From NCBI GenBank assembly GCA_009833045.1, contig WUUP01000001.1, forward strand, positions 551,586 through 615,585: a DNA stretch of 64,000 bases. The letters are read 5' to 3'. Made by a program: the position numbers and the translations under genes. Positions 26,382 to 35,668 of this stretch are shown in pieces (position 1 is the first letter of the stretch; each line of letters opens with the position of its first letter). Under the pieces are notes generated by a model. It was not told where the DNA came from. It did no database searches and was given only the letters and a program-made list of their open reading frames with translations. The DNA is from Saprospirales bacterium GYS_P2D (GTDB lineage: Bacteria; Bacteroidota; Bacteroidia; Chitinophagales; Saprospiraceae).

Positions 26382-26942
26382 CTACGAGTTATTGATATCG
26401 ATTCCTTTTCTCTTGCCGAGATACTTTGTTACTTCAAATCTGGAGAAATCCGAATTGGCCTCAAAGCCACGACCATAAGTAGTATCCTGTGAGCTACCAT
26501 TGATCAGTCTGAAGAACTTTTTAGTCTTGATAGATTGATTGAGCTCATCGATAGTCAGCGCATTAGTCTCGAGGATGTCTTGGCTCTCATTAGTATAGCT
26601 GACACTGTCACGGAGTATGAGTAGACCTTCAGCGCTTTTGCGCAATGCATACTTAGAGTTGAGCTCAGAGATCACATTCTTTTCTGAATCATAAAACTGC
26701 AACCTGAATCCCTTTGGAAATTCCTCGACCATCACATTGTCTGCATCTTCATATTTGATCAGCTCAGGACTGTGTATGACAAACTGGATCACCGCTGAGT
26801 CCGAATAGATCATCTCCACATCGGTGGCGATCTCTCGCTCGATATCGTCAGGATCATAGTAATATGGCTCTGTCTGATCCTGTGCGCACGACTGCAGCAG
26901 TACAAAAAACCAAGCTATGAATATCGAAAATCTAATCATCAA
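26382..26942 (-). CDS. lptC: LPS export protein LptC
   Basis: A 186-residue LptC-like lipoprotein. The N-terminus is a lipoprotein signal (LLQSCAQ, Cys19). The body has the family's repeating beta-strand pattern: MIYSDSAVIQFVIHSPEL, then EEFPKGFRLQFYDSEKNVISEL, then YALRKSAEGLLILRDSV. These form the half-jellyroll that passes lipopolysaccharide from the inner membrane to LptA-type proteins. In E. coli LptC has a membrane helix instead of a lipid anchor; the lipoprotein form is usual in Bacteroidota. Its ATGA start overlaps the stop of the upstream T9SS gene by 4 bases, so translation is probably coupled. Confidence 0.82.
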   Translation of the reverse strand: MMIRFSIFIAWFFVLLQSCAQDQTEPYYYDPDDIEREIATDVEMIYSDSAVIQFVIHSPELIKYEDADNVMVEEFPKGFRLQFYDSEKNVISELNSKYALRKSAEGLLILRDSVSYTNESQDILETNALTIDELNQSIKTKKFFRLINGSSQDTTYGRGFEANSDFSRFEVTKYLGKRKGIDINNS

Positions 26943-29026
26943 AATACGGTGATATCTCCTGTAAAGGTAAATGATTTGCCATCAACGAATCTGATCTTAG
27001 CTATCCATACGAAGACTCCTGGATTGACCTTCTGTCCATTGACATATCCATCCCAGCCATCGGTACTGTCATCATACACTATATTCTCAGCTCGATACAT
27101 CTCACCTCCCCATCGATCAAAGATCACTACATACTCGATGATATCCGTAGCGACATTCGTGATGATTTTAAACTGATCATTCCCCGAAAGGGATAGCTCA
27201 CTCAAGGCATTGGGTGCATAATACGGACGGTTTTCACTGGTAAACAAAGTCAATGTCCGTTCCGTCATACATCCATCTTGATCTGTGATCTTCAGTGTAT
27301 ATGTAGTCGTACCCAGTCCCCTTACTTCTGGATCTGGACAGTCGGTACAACTAAGTGCTCCATTATCTGGAGACCACTCATAACTCACGATTCTATCATC
27401 TGGACCAAAGAATGAGAAAAAATCAGTAGAAAAACCTAAAGCCACCGTATCTTCCAAGGCGCCTATCTCCAGCTCCAATGGTGGTGGCTCATCGAGCGTC
27501 ACATTGATATACTGCTCACAGCCTTTGATATCTTGTACTCCGACCTGATAGGTGCCCATATTCAGATTGGACACGATAGGATTGGGCATGAATCTGCCAC
27601 CATTCACGCTGTATGAATATTCTGGGAATCCCCCTTCGCCCTCTATCTCTATACGACCATCACCTGACTGATAGCAGGTGAGATCGACTCCAGTAGCATC
27701 TATGGCCAGATCGGAGGTATCCGCACAGCAGGCATCAATCTGAAAAGGTAAAATCTGGGTCACCTGACAGCCTCGTGTCGTCAGCACAGTCAGCGCAGCT
27801 ATCTTATCACCAAAGGACTCATAGACTACTGACTGCTGATCAGGTCCACTCCCATTGAGCGGAGTAGCTCCCTCTCCAAATGACCACTCATAGCTTATGA
27901 TCGGATCGAGATTGGAGGTGTCAGTGATATTATTGAATAGGATGGTCTTATCACACTCAAATGCTTGAATAGCTTCTATCTCAAAGTCTGGCTCTGGGCC
28001 TCTGAAGGTGCCCGTACCTCCAAAGTCTACCGAAAATCCAAATCCAGACTGGCTATAGTTATTGACAATGAGCACGTACTCCTCTCCCGAGATCATATCC
28101 AGTGGAGCTAAAAAATTGTCATCGCCCGAGCTACATCCAGGGGTCTCCACAATGTCATTAGATCCATTGCGTAGTCCTGTTCTTCCTTGGCAGGGACGAT
28201 TAGCCGAGGCGGAGGCACCGAGTGTCTCTCCAGAAGACATACATCGGACCAGCTCTTTCTCCCGGCATGGATCATTACTACCGCTGGGTAAGCGATAGAT
28301 CGCAAAGTCCAAGTCATCATCAATATTATTAGGCTCAAGGGTGAAAGTCAAAGATCCTGACTGATCTACTACCCAGCGATACCAGACCGAAGCAAATTCT
28401 TCACCTATACAAGATCCTCCGACTTCATTTCGATCCGTCCCGATTCCCTCCAAATTTTCAATAAAAAAGGTGGATTTATCACATAGGACTACCGCTCTAT
28501 CACAGTCTGCCTCTGGGAGCTTCTGCGGAAAAAACTGCTCGATACACAACTGAAAGTCTCCTACATTATCATCTCTACCATCGACTCTCAGGTAATACAC
28601 TCTACCGATGACCATCTCTGACAATGTGAGCTCCACAATATTATCAGTACCTGACTGATCTGACGAGCAGGCCTCCTCCGTGAGATTCCTACAGCTACCA
28701 CTGTATATTGATATCGATGGCTGGACGAGTGTGCCTGTATTGCGACTCGTCGCTCCGGCGACCTGTATATACACCCCAGGCGTAGTCGGTACGAATGAAA
28801 ACCAAACATCATTAGTCGTGGTGCCTTGAGGCCAACAGTCTGGCTCTGTCTCAAAGCTCTGAGTCGCTCCCTCTGTGCTGTATTCTCCTGCCATGGAGCA
28901 ATAATCTGATATATCTTCTATAAAGTATGAACTGAAACACTCATCATTGGCTGGTGCTTGGCTCCAGAGGGGAGCTACCAAAATAATGAGGGAGAGTAAA
29001 CTATAAATCCAACTGAGACCTTTCAT
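26939..29026 (-). CDS. Secreted PKD-domain protein with T9SS type B (gliding-type) C-terminus
   Basis: A 695-residue exported protein. After a signal peptide (ending PLWSQ) come two galactose-binding/pre-peptidase-like beta domains (for example GVYIQVAGATSRNTGTLVQP and the phrase YYLRVDGRDDNVGDFQLCIE). Then there is a PKD-like domain (ISYEWSFGEGATPLNGSG) and a SprB-like repeat (CYQSGDGRIEIEGEGGFPEYSYSVNGG). The last 90 residues (YAPNALSEL, VVIFDRWGGEMYRAEN, DGWDGYVNGQKVNPGVFVW, FTGDITVF) are the gliding-motility-associated C-terminal domain used by T9SS type B cargo. In known cases such cargo is often retained at the surface. It heads the lptC operon, which may be coincidental. Confidence 0.88.
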   Translation of the reverse strand: MKGLSWIYSLLSLIILVAPLWSQAPANDECFSSYFIEDISDYCSMAGEYSTEGATQSFETEPDCWPQGTTTNDVWFSFVPTTPGVYIQVAGATSRNTGTLVQPSISIYSGSCRNLTEEACSSDQSGTDNIVELTLSEMVIGRVYYLRVDGRDDNVGDFQLCIEQFFPQKLPEADCDRAVVLCDKSTFFIENLEGIGTDRNEVGGSCIGEEFASVWYRWVVDQSGSLTFTLEPNNIDDDLDFAIYRLPSGSNDPCREKELVRCMSSGETLGASASANRPCQGRTGLRNGSNDIVETPGCSSGDDNFLAPLDMISGEEYVLIVNNYSQSGFGFSVDFGGTGTFRGPEPDFEIEAIQAFECDKTILFNNITDTSNLDPIISYEWSFGEGATPLNGSGPDQQSVVYESFGDKIAALTVLTTRGCQVTQILPFQIDACCADTSDLAIDATGVDLTCYQSGDGRIEIEGEGGFPEYSYSVNGGRFMPNPIVSNLNMGTYQVGVQDIKGCEQYINVTLDEPPPLELEIGALEDTVALGFSTDFFSFFGPDDRIVSYEWSPDNGALSCTDCPDPEVRGLGTTTYTLKITDQDGCMTERTLTLFTSENRPYYAPNALSELSLSGNDQFKIITNVATDIIEYVVIFDRWGGEMYRAENIVYDDSTDGWDGYVNGQKVNPGVFVWIAKIRFVDGKSFTFTGDITVF

Positions 29027-29149
29027 CGAGCGGCGATATTATAAAAATCTAACGTACCCTGTCCGAAAATGCTTACTAAGAAAATCTTAAAACACTGGAA
29101 GGCGACATATTTGGTTTCGCTTATCGCAAAATGGCATTTGATCCTACTG

Positions 29150-29577
29150 CTCGCAGAGGACGCTTGGTATTAGTGCATTTCAATTCTCGCAGGACGCTAA
29201 GCACTGATACCATTCAATTCACGCAGAGACGCACAGGACGCTAAGTGCTCACAACATTCAATTCTCGCAAAGACGCAGAGGACGCTAAGCACTGATACCA
29301 TTCAATTCTCGCAGAGACGCAGAGGACGCTAAGTGCTCAAAACATTCAATTCTCGCAAAGACGCAGAGGACGCTAAGTGCTCATACCATTCAATTCTCGC
29401 AAAGACGCAGAGGATGCTAAGTGCTCATACTATTCAATTCTCGCAAAGACGCAGAGGACGCTAAGTGCTCATACCATTCAATTCTCGCAAAGACGCAGAG
29501 GACGCTAAGTGCTCATAACATTCAATTCTCGCAAAGACGCAGAGGACGCTAAGTGCTCATACCATTCAATTTACGCA
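29150..29577. repeat. Array of 44-bp non-coding tandem repeats
   Basis: Copies start with CTCGC (or a variant) at 29220, 29264, 29308, 29352, 29396, 29440, 29484 and 29528, exactly 44 bases apart. Two shortened copies precede them at 29150 and 29186, and a broken copy follows at 29572. The core of each copy is CGCAAAGACGCAGAGGACGC, followed by TAAGTGCTCATACCATTCAATT. The core itself is three CGC-WRAG words 8-9 bases apart. A 44-base period is not a multiple of three, so it does not encode a protein repeat. It fills most of the 693-base gap between the T9SS gene start and rsmI; the gap outside it (29027-29149 and 29578-29719) shows only a degenerate copy and the rsmI promoter region. Confidence 0.95.
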
Positions 29578-29688
29578 TGGGCGTAAAGTCTGAAAGAAGA
29601 ATTTTAATTACTTTGTACACAAAGCTATTTATATGGGACTTCATTCTGTCACACATTGAGCTTTAACTTCCTTCTCACACGATAGCTG

Positions 29689-29696
29689 TACCTTTG
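29689..29696 (+). promoter_or_regulatory. Candidate -7 element for rsmI
   Basis: TACCTTTG fits the Bacteroidota -7 consensus TANNTTTG and lies 23 bases ahead of the rsmI ATG. No good -33 TTTG is found at the expected distance, so confidence is low. Confidence 0.35.
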
Positions 29697-29719
29697 TCGA
29701 TTCAGACAAGATCCGAAAT

Positions 29720-30385
29720 ATGCTATATCTCGTACCTACACCTGTAGGCAATCTCCAAGACATGACATTCAGAGCCATAGAGACGCTGAAATCAGCTGAT
29801 CTGATATTAGCGGAGGATACTCGGACCACTGGGCGCCTACTCAAGCATTTTGAGATAGAGACCTCGATGAACTCCTATCATGCGCATAATGAGCATCGGA
29901 CTGTGGACAAATTCATCAGTATACTACAGGAGGGCAAGACCTTAGCACTTGTCACCGATGCTGGCACTCCAGCTATATCAGATCCTGGCTATCTCCTGGT
30001 GCGTGCCTGTCATGAGCATGACATCCCTGTATCCTGTCTGCCTGGCGCCACAGCAGTCATTCCTGCATTGGCGATGTCTGGACTTCCCTGCGATCGCTAT
30101 CACTTTGAGGGATTTTTACCACACAAAAAAGGGCGTAAAACTAAATGGGAATACATAGCTAATCTCGACACTACAGTAGTCCTCTATGAGTCGCCTCACC
30201 GCATACTCAAAGCAGTCAAAGAGATCAATGAATACGTCGGCCCCGATCGTATGATCGCTGTCATCAAAGAAATCAGCAAAGTCTATGAGACCATCTATCG
30301 TGGTAACGCAGCTGAGGTATTAGCCCAGATGGAAGCACTACCAAGTATTAAAGGAGAATTCGTAGTAGTCATAGACAAACCATAA
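29720..30385 (+). CDS. rsmI: 16S rRNA (cytidine1402-2'-O)-methyltransferase
   Basis: A 221-residue SAM-dependent tetrapyrrole-methylase-fold enzyme that 2'-O-methylates C1402 in the 16S rRNA decoding centre. Diagnostic segments are YLVPTPVGNLQDMTFRAIE at the N-terminus, LILAEDTRTTGRLLKHF, VTDAGTPAISDPGYLLV and the phrase FEGFLPHKKGRK. YESPHRILKAVKEI and REL-like KEISKVYETIYRG follow. The length is a little shorter than the E. coli protein (about 286), lacking the C-terminal extension, which is usual for Bacteroidota. It has its own upstream region separated from the T9SS gene by the 44-bp repeat array. Confidence 0.93.
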   Translation: MLYLVPTPVGNLQDMTFRAIETLKSADLILAEDTRTTGRLLKHFEIETSMNSYHAHNEHRTVDKFISILQEGKTLALVTDAGTPAISDPGYLLVRACHEHDIPVSCLPGATAVIPALAMSGLPCDRYHFEGFLPHKKGRKTKWEYIANLDTTVVLYESPHRILKAVKEINEYVGPDRMIAVIKEISKVYETIYRGNAAEVLAQMEALPSIKGEFVVVIDKP

Positions 30386-30448
30386 TTGCCAATAATCTCC
30401 CTGAGCTCTACCACCTTACTACGATAGACTTCCACTATCTTAATTGGC

Positions 30449-31288
30449 ATGAAAAACTTAACTGGAAAACATGCTGTGCTGACTGGTGCTGGATCGGGTA
30501 TCGGAGAGGCGCTGGCGCTGGGATTAGCCCGAGAGGGCTGTAGTCTTTATCTTAATGATATCAATCCAGATCGGCTCGATACCGTCATGGAGAGATGTAG
30601 ATCTCTGCATCCCGACATCATAGTCGCAGGAGAGATATTTGACGTATCAGTAGAAGAAAATATGCACAGATTTGCTCAGCATGCCATCGAGACGCTGGGA
30701 CATGTGGACATCATGATCAATAATGCTGGTGTAGCTCTCGGCTATGTCAAGGCCGAGGATATCAAAAAGAAAGACTTTGACTGGATCATGGGTATTAATT
30801 TCTGGGGTATGGTCTATGGTACTCAGGCGATGGTGCCTCATCTGAAGGGGCGGCCCGAGTCGGCATTAGTTAATATTTCCAGTCTCTTTGGCCTCGTAGG
30901 CATTGCCTATCAGGCGGCTTACTGCTCTACTAAGTTTGCCATACGTGGCTACACAGAGTCACTGCGCATGGAAGTCCTCCATGATGCGCCACATCTGACC
31001 ATACACTCTGTACATCCCGGTGGTGTGAGCACTAAGATCGCTGACGACTCCAGATGGGTAGCTGACGAAACCCGTCCTGACAATGATGATATCAATAAGC
31101 TACTCGTAATGCCTCCGGCTAAAGCAGCAGATATCATTATCAATGGTATCAAACATAAAAAACACAAGATAATCGTAGGAAAAGATGCCAAACAGGGTGA
31201 CTGGATACAGCGTATCTGGCCAGAGAAATATACTAAGATCATCTGGAAGCAACTCAGTAAAGCAACAGATATGAATAATATCATCTGA
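30449..31288 (+). CDS. SDR-family NAD(P)-dependent oxidoreductase
   Basis: A 279-residue classical short-chain dehydrogenase. The cofactor motif TGAGSGIG is at residues 12-19, NNAG at 91-94, the catalytic Ser at 144-145 (NISSLFG), and Tyr158-x3-Lys162 in AYCSTKFA. Asp37 after the second strand (LNDIN) suggests a preference for NAD(H). The substrate cannot be told; the sequence style is that of dehydrogenases acting on hydrophobic alcohols. It follows rsmI by 63 bases and is closed by a terminator shared with the convergent TonB receptor gene. Confidence 0.87.
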   Translation: MKNLTGKHAVLTGAGSGIGEALALGLAREGCSLYLNDINPDRLDTVMERCRSLHPDIIVAGEIFDVSVEENMHRFAQHAIETLGHVDIMINNAGVALGYVKAEDIKKKDFDWIMGINFWGMVYGTQAMVPHLKGRPESALVNISSLFGLVGIAYQAAYCSTKFAIRGYTESLRMEVLHDAPHLTIHSVHPGGVSTKIADDSRWVADETRPDNDDINKLLVMPPAKAADIIINGIKHKKHKIIVGKDAKQGDWIQRIWPEKYTKIIWKQLSKATDMNNII

Positions 31289-31303
31289 TAAACTGTAAAA
31301 CAT

Positions 31304-31330
31304 AAAAGGAGCCCAACTGAGCTCCTTTTA
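31304..31330. terminator. Bidirectional terminator between SDR and TonB receptor genes
   Basis: AAAAGGAGC pairs with GCTCCTTTT (9 bp, 9-base loop). A T-rich end follows on the plus strand and the symmetric A/T ends would also serve the minus strand. It lies between the two stop codons at 31288 and 31357. Confidence 0.8.
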
Positions 31331-31356
31331 TCTTATTCGTAAGATTCTATCCTATA

Positions 31357-33171
31357 CTACTTGATGGTGATTCTACCACCCACCACTACCCAGCGATTTG
31401 GCATCGGCACAAGATTAGTCTCTCTATAGTCGGTGTCAAATAAGTTAGTCGCTTTTAGATACAGCTCCATATTATTCATCTGATAGTTGAGACTGGCATC
31501 TACTACCGTATAATCTTCGAGGCTCACTCGATCATTATATTTCATCAAGAAGTGGAAGCCCCACTGATCAGAAAATCTGAATCGAGGATTGATCACTAAC
31601 TGATGTCGGAGATTCTCTAAGACATTGCGACTAAACGCAAAATCATTATCCTCAAAACTCGCATCGAGGTATAGATAGTTGACCTTGAGACTACTCAAAA
31701 GTGACTCTCCAAAAGAGAATGTAGTAGATAGATCAAAACCATTGTAGGTAGCCTCAGCAAAATTATCTGGCATCCACTTATCGTCTGGTGTCGCTCTGAA
31801 CCAATCAATCATATCACTTGCTCTACGAGAGAATATACTCGCAGTGACTAATGCATTTCGAGTAGTATACTTCACTCCGAGCTCACCTGTGAAGGCTGAT
31901 TCTTCTGTCAGTTCTGGATTGCCTACATTCCCCCGATCTTCATAGTATAGATCTGTGAAACTTGGGATACGGCTCGTATAGCCTAAATTGAAAAACAACT
32001 TGGTACGAGCATTCATTCGATAGCCAAAATCCAAACCTGGATACACCTGTGTGCCAAAATCTGATATTTCCAATATGAATATACCTGGCGTGATATCCAG
32101 TCGTTCATCAGCTAAGACAAAACGATTTTCGAGATGAAAACCTAACTGATTTCGGCTATGCTCTCCGAGGTTGTTACTTTCGATATCGATATTATTAAAC
32201 TCAACACCGACACCGAGGATACCCAGCTTGTGCGTCTTAGAGGTATTGAGCTCGCCAGTAATGACATGAGTAGTATGAAAGTTTTGGAAGACCTCAGGGT
32301 TAGATCTTAAAAACTGCCAGTTATCATAGTTTCTTCGCCATGAGATACGGGGAGCAATCTTCCATGTGCCCGCTTTTTGCTCGAGTCCTATACTGAGGAT
32401 ACTGGTATTCACCTCTTCATACTGATCTGTGAAAGTCTCATTACCATAGAAGCCATTAGCTCCAAAGTCTCTCGAGCTATAACCTCCAAAAATATTAACA
32501 GTACCCGCACCTAATTCTGCTTGTGACTGATAGAAGAGATTGTGGATATCATAGTCAGTGTTATCTCTATAGCCTTCTGACGAGTTATAGTTGTACGTAA
32601 TCGACTGACGATAGTCTCCTATTGGCAGTGCCGCTCTCACTGTATTATTGAATAGGCCATGATCACCCGTTTCGGTCGTCAGGCTCACTTGCCGTTCATC
32701 AGTCACTTTCGTGATGATATTGATTGCTCCGGCAAATCCATTCTGCCCATATACACGTGCCGCTGGTCCTTTGAGGATCTCGATGCGCTCGATGTCATCC
32801 ATCGCTACGGGTAGATTCATCAAATGATGCCCTGTCTGTGGATCGATCATCTTGACTCCATTGATGAGGACCAGCGACTGCTCAAAGGTACCACCTCTGA
32901 TACTCAAGTCTGCCTGTACCCCATTGGACCCACGCTGACGGATATCCACACCCGCTACAGTCTGTAAGAGTTCATTGACATTAGTCGCTCGTATCGCTTT
33001 GATATCTGCTTGGGAGATGAGCTCGATATTGCGAGACACATCAGAAAAAGGAATGTTGATACGATTCTCTTTGATGACAATATCGCTGAGATCAACACGG
33101 AGAGAATCTGTCTGTCCATAGGACACAACAGCCAAGAAAAACATGCTTAATGTGATCCTGAAATTTTTCAT
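31357..33171 (-). CDS. TonB-dependent outer-membrane receptor
   Basis: A receptor of about 604 residues that would import a scarce ligand through the outer membrane using TonB energy. I place the start at the ATG at 33171, giving a signal peptide ITLSMFFLAVVSYGQ; a longer frame to 33234 adds a charged non-signal leader. The plug domain (about residues 30-150) has INELLQTVAGVDIRQRG-like and SIRGGTFEQSLVLINGVKM segments and the RIEILKGPAARVYGQNGFAGAINI block. The rest is beta-barrel ending with a terminal aromatic-rich strand (NRWVVVGGRITIK). The family resembles BtuB/siderophore receptors, but no cobalamin riboswitch or partner gene lies nearby, so the ligand is unknown. Confidence 0.88.
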   Translation of the reverse strand: MKNFRITLSMFFLAVVSYGQTDSLRVDLSDIVIKENRINIPFSDVSRNIELISQADIKAIRATNVNELLQTVAGVDIRQRGSNGVQADLSIRGGTFEQSLVLINGVKMIDPQTGHHLMNLPVAMDDIERIEILKGPAARVYGQNGFAGAINIITKVTDERQVSLTTETGDHGLFNNTVRAALPIGDYRQSITYNYNSSEGYRDNTDYDIHNLFYQSQAELGAGTVNIFGGYSSRDFGANGFYGNETFTDQYEEVNTSILSIGLEQKAGTWKIAPRISWRRNYDNWQFLRSNPEVFQNFHTTHVITGELNTSKTHKLGILGVGVEFNNIDIESNNLGEHSRNQLGFHLENRFVLADERLDITPGIFILEISDFGTQVYPGLDFGYRMNARTKLFFNLGYTSRIPSFTDLYYEDRGNVGNPELTEESAFTGELGVKYTTRNALVTASIFSRRASDMIDWFRATPDDKWMPDNFAEATYNGFDLSTTFSFGESLLSSLKVNYLYLDASFEDNDFAFSRNVLENLRHQLVINPRFRFSDQWGFHFLMKYNDRVSLEDYTVVDASLNYQMNNMELYLKATNLFDTDYRETNLVPMPNRWVVVGGRITIK

Positions 33172-33322
33172 TTCTTGCATTTTTCGAATTTCAGGATGCG
33201 AAAGTACTATTCTATTTGACTTCATCACGAGCACGTCGCTGCTATTTGCCCTTATTCTTAATCGTTTTATATATGTGATTTCACTACTTTACAGCATCGT
33301 AGTTTAACCTTGATCACCTTCT

Positions 33323-34039
33323 ATGAAGCAATACATGGCTCTCCATCCATTTGTTAAGACTGGTGTATTTGCACTGGCTCTATTACCATTTTTGGTGATC
33401 ATCAATATGCTATCTCCTGAAGGAACAAAAGTCCCAACAGGATATAGTAGCTCCATTCTGGCTTTTGAGTTTGCCACTTCTTATCAGGAGATACAAGAAG
33501 TACTGTCCCCACTCACTACAGCTGAGATCAGAGACTTGGACATGCTCAATTATGTAGACTTTGGCTTCATGGTGGCCTATTCTACATTTTTATACCTATT
33601 CATGCGACGTGCTTATCAAGAGTTTGGCTATAGCTATCTCAAGTATCTCATGAACGTACCAATCCTCATATGTCTCGCTGATGTAGTAGAAAATCTACAG
33701 CTGCTCAAGCTCACGGAGCTATATAGCTCAGCGTCCCCGGTGCCAGACTACTCATCACCTCTTTCCTATTTATCCATTTTTACTTGGGTGAAATGGGTAC
33801 TACTTGCTATAACTTTTGCAGCTATATCTATCTCCCTATATCGGCAGGGGCGACTGGCCAAGGCGATCAGTTGGCTATCTTGGATGCCTCTGGGTTTACT
33901 CACTTACTTTTTGATGATCCAGACTCGAGCGAGCGCTGATCAGTTTGCCAGCTCTATTTTTCTCATCTTCTTATTGCTGGCGCTATTTTGTTTCTTGTAT
34001 AAAAAAGAACAACACAATGCTCCTCTAAACTCCACATAG
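33323..34039 (+). CDS. Integral membrane protein of unknown function
   Basis: A 238-residue protein with about six hydrophobic segments, including VFALALLPFLVIINML, FGFMVAYSTFLYLFM, YLMNVPILICLADVV, VLLAITFAAISISL and the final IFLIFLLLALFCFLY. Between the first two helices is a soluble loop of about 50 residues. I do not recognise a family. It runs just ahead of, and in the same direction as, the nitroreductase gene (37 bases), so they could be co-transcribed. Confidence 0.7.
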   Translation: MKQYMALHPFVKTGVFALALLPFLVIINMLSPEGTKVPTGYSSSILAFEFATSYQEIQEVLSPLTTAEIRDLDMLNYVDFGFMVAYSTFLYLFMRRAYQEFGYSYLKYLMNVPILICLADVVENLQLLKLTELYSSASPVPDYSSPLSYLSIFTWVKWVLLAITFAAISISLYRQGRLAKAISWLSWMPLGLLTYFLMIQTRASADQFASSIFLIFLLLALFCFLYKKEQHNAPLNST

Positions 34040-34076
34040 TACAAACTATATCTACCATCTTGGAGTTTTAATCAGT

Positions 34077-34655
34077 ATGAATCAGACTGAAATACTAACT
34101 AAAATAATCAGGGGACGGAGATCCATGTTTCCACCGATGTATAGTGATGCTAAGATCGCAGAGGAAGACATAGAGCTCATACTCGAAAATGCTAACTGGG
34201 CACCCAATCATAAACTTACAGAGCCTTGGAGATTTCACGTCATGACTGGTGACAAGCTACAGCAAATGAGTGTGTGGGCTGGCGAATGGTATAAAAAGAA
34301 TGTCACAGGAGACAAATACTCTCCCGTAAAGCATAAGAAGATCATGTCCAACCCACTCAAATCCAGCCATGTCATAGCTATATGTATGCGCCCAGCACCA
34401 GACTCAGGACTCCCAGAGTGGGAAGAGGTAGCCGCACTATCTATGGCCGTCCAAAACATGTGGCTGACAGCCGCATCGCTGGGTATCGGATCCTACTGGA
34501 GCTCACCAGGATATATCAGAGACGCTGGAGAACTACTCGACTTATCAGAAGGAGAGCGTTGTCTTGGGTGGTTTTATATGGGGATGCCACAGCCCGGAGC
34601 TAGCCCACAGAGTAAGCGTACTCCCATCGGAGAAAAGGTAACTTGGTATAAATAG
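34077..34655 (+). CDS. Nitroreductase-family flavoprotein
   Basis: A 192-residue FMN-binding nitroreductase-fold protein. The N-terminal IIRGRRSMFPPMY supplies the phosphate-contacting Arg pair, and ANWAPNHKLTEPWRFHVM is the family's flavin-binding loop. The C-terminal half has AALSMAVQNMWLTAASLGIGSYWSS, typical of the dimer interface and flavin pocket. Such proteins reduce nitro compounds or quinones with NAD(P)H; the physiological substrate is unknown. Only 7 bases separate it from the next gene. Confidence 0.88.
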   Translation: MNQTEILTKIIRGRRSMFPPMYSDAKIAEEDIELILENANWAPNHKLTEPWRFHVMTGDKLQQMSVWAGEWYKKNVTGDKYSPVKHKKIMSNPLKSSHVIAICMRPAPDSGLPEWEEVAALSMAVQNMWLTAASLGIGSYWSSPGYIRDAGELLDLSEGERCLGWFYMGMPQPGASPQSKRTPIGEKVTWYK

Positions 34656-34662
34656 AGAACAC

Positions 34663-35478
34663 ATGACTGTATCCATAGTAGGCTGTGGATGGTTAGGATT
34701 AGCTATAGGTAAAAATCTCCTACCTGATCATCATGTCAAAGGCTCGACTACTACTAAAGAAAAAATAGATAAGCATCGATCTCTCGGCATCGACTCCTTC
34801 TACATGCAGGTCAGACCAGATGAGATCATCACAGATAGGTCTGGCCGTCTCGATGCTGATGTGATCTATATCAATATCCCTCCAGGCAGACGAGACCAAG
34901 AGGAGCTACTCCGATATCCTGATAAGATCCAGCAAATCATAGACCATCTGAGTGATCGAGTGCAAAGGATCATCTTCATCAGCTCTACAGGTGTCTATCC
35001 AGATGTGAATGGGGTAGTAGATGAAAATACATCTAAGCCACCTACTAAAGGCTCAGGCCAGGTGCTACTGCAGGCGGAAGAAATAATAAAGAATGCTGGT
35101 CGGGACTGGATTATCCTTAGGATGGCGGGACTCATGGGACCAGATCGATATCCTGCTCGTTGGTTTGCAGGTAAGAGTGATGTGCCGAATGGCTTAGCAC
35201 CAGTCAACATGGTGCATCAGGCAGACTGCGTAGCGATCTCCCGACGTATCATCGAAGATGACAATATCACTGGCCAGATCTACAATGTCTGTGCTGATGA
35301 GCACCCTACTAAGATCGAATTTTATACTCAGCAGTGCACCTTCATGGGACTGGAGCCTCCGAGATTCAGATCGGAGCTACTCGATCATAAGATCGTATCT
35401 AATGAGAAACTAAGAAATCAACTGGGATATAAATATCTACATCCCAATCCTGCACTTATTGATCTAAGCGACGTGTGA
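34663..35478 (+). CDS. Rossmann-fold NAD(P)-dependent epimerase-like protein (YeeZ type)
   Basis: A 271-residue extended-SDR-like protein. The nucleotide motif GCGWLGLAIG begins at residue 7, close to the N-terminus as in the YeeZ group. IFISSTGVYPDVNG and the downstream acidic VDEN segment match the active-site region of that group. HQADC with YNVCADEHPTK near the C-terminus resembles epimerase C-terminal strands. The canonical YxxxK is not obvious, so catalysis may be atypical. It is probably in an operon with the nitroreductase. Confidence 0.75.
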   Translation: MTVSIVGCGWLGLAIGKNLLPDHHVKGSTTTKEKIDKHRSLGIDSFYMQVRPDEIITDRSGRLDADVIYINIPPGRRDQEELLRYPDKIQQIIDHLSDRVQRIIFISSTGVYPDVNGVVDENTSKPPTKGSGQVLLQAEEIIKNAGRDWIILRMAGLMGPDRYPARWFAGKSDVPNGLAPVNMVHQADCVAISRRIIEDDNITGQIYNVCADEHPTKIEFYTQQCTFMGLEPPRFRSELLDHKIVSNEKLRNQLGYKYLHPNPALIDLSDV

Positions 35479-35565
35479 TTATGCTTTTACTTTGCTGAAA
35501 TCCTTGTCGAGTTTGATGCCTAAGAAAAATCCTACAACTAAGAGAGCGAGTTTAATGGTTAACAT
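35479..35565 (-). CDS. Possible 28-residue single-helix membrane protein
   Basis: A short frame reading MLTIKLALLVVGFFLGIKLD and then eight more residues (KDFSKVKA). It has one hydrophobic helix followed by a basic tail. Its stop abuts the stop of the convergent epimerase-like gene, and it lies 103 bases beyond the ilvA stop on the same strand. The amino-acid pattern is more protein-like than chance for an intergenic frame, but there is no clear ribosome binding site, so this is a candidate only. Confidence 0.35.
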   Translation of the reverse strand: MLTIKLALLVVGFFLGIKLDKDFSKVKA

Positions 35566-35668
35566 CTTTTGAGTTTGGAGTTACTAATTCGTTATTCTAC
35601 ACATAAGACTCATAAGCTCTACAGAAGCCCTACACCCTATCTACAAAAGTTATGTTAAATCGCCGACA

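Noticed and set aside
29150-29577. CRISPR-like array
   Set aside because: The 44-bp copies are contiguous with no unique spacers between them, and no cas genes are near. It is a tandem repeat.
33172-33322. Cobalamin riboswitch ahead of the TonB receptor
   Set aside because: I looked for a B12-box-like element in the 150-base upstream region and saw none, so the receptor cannot be called BtuB.
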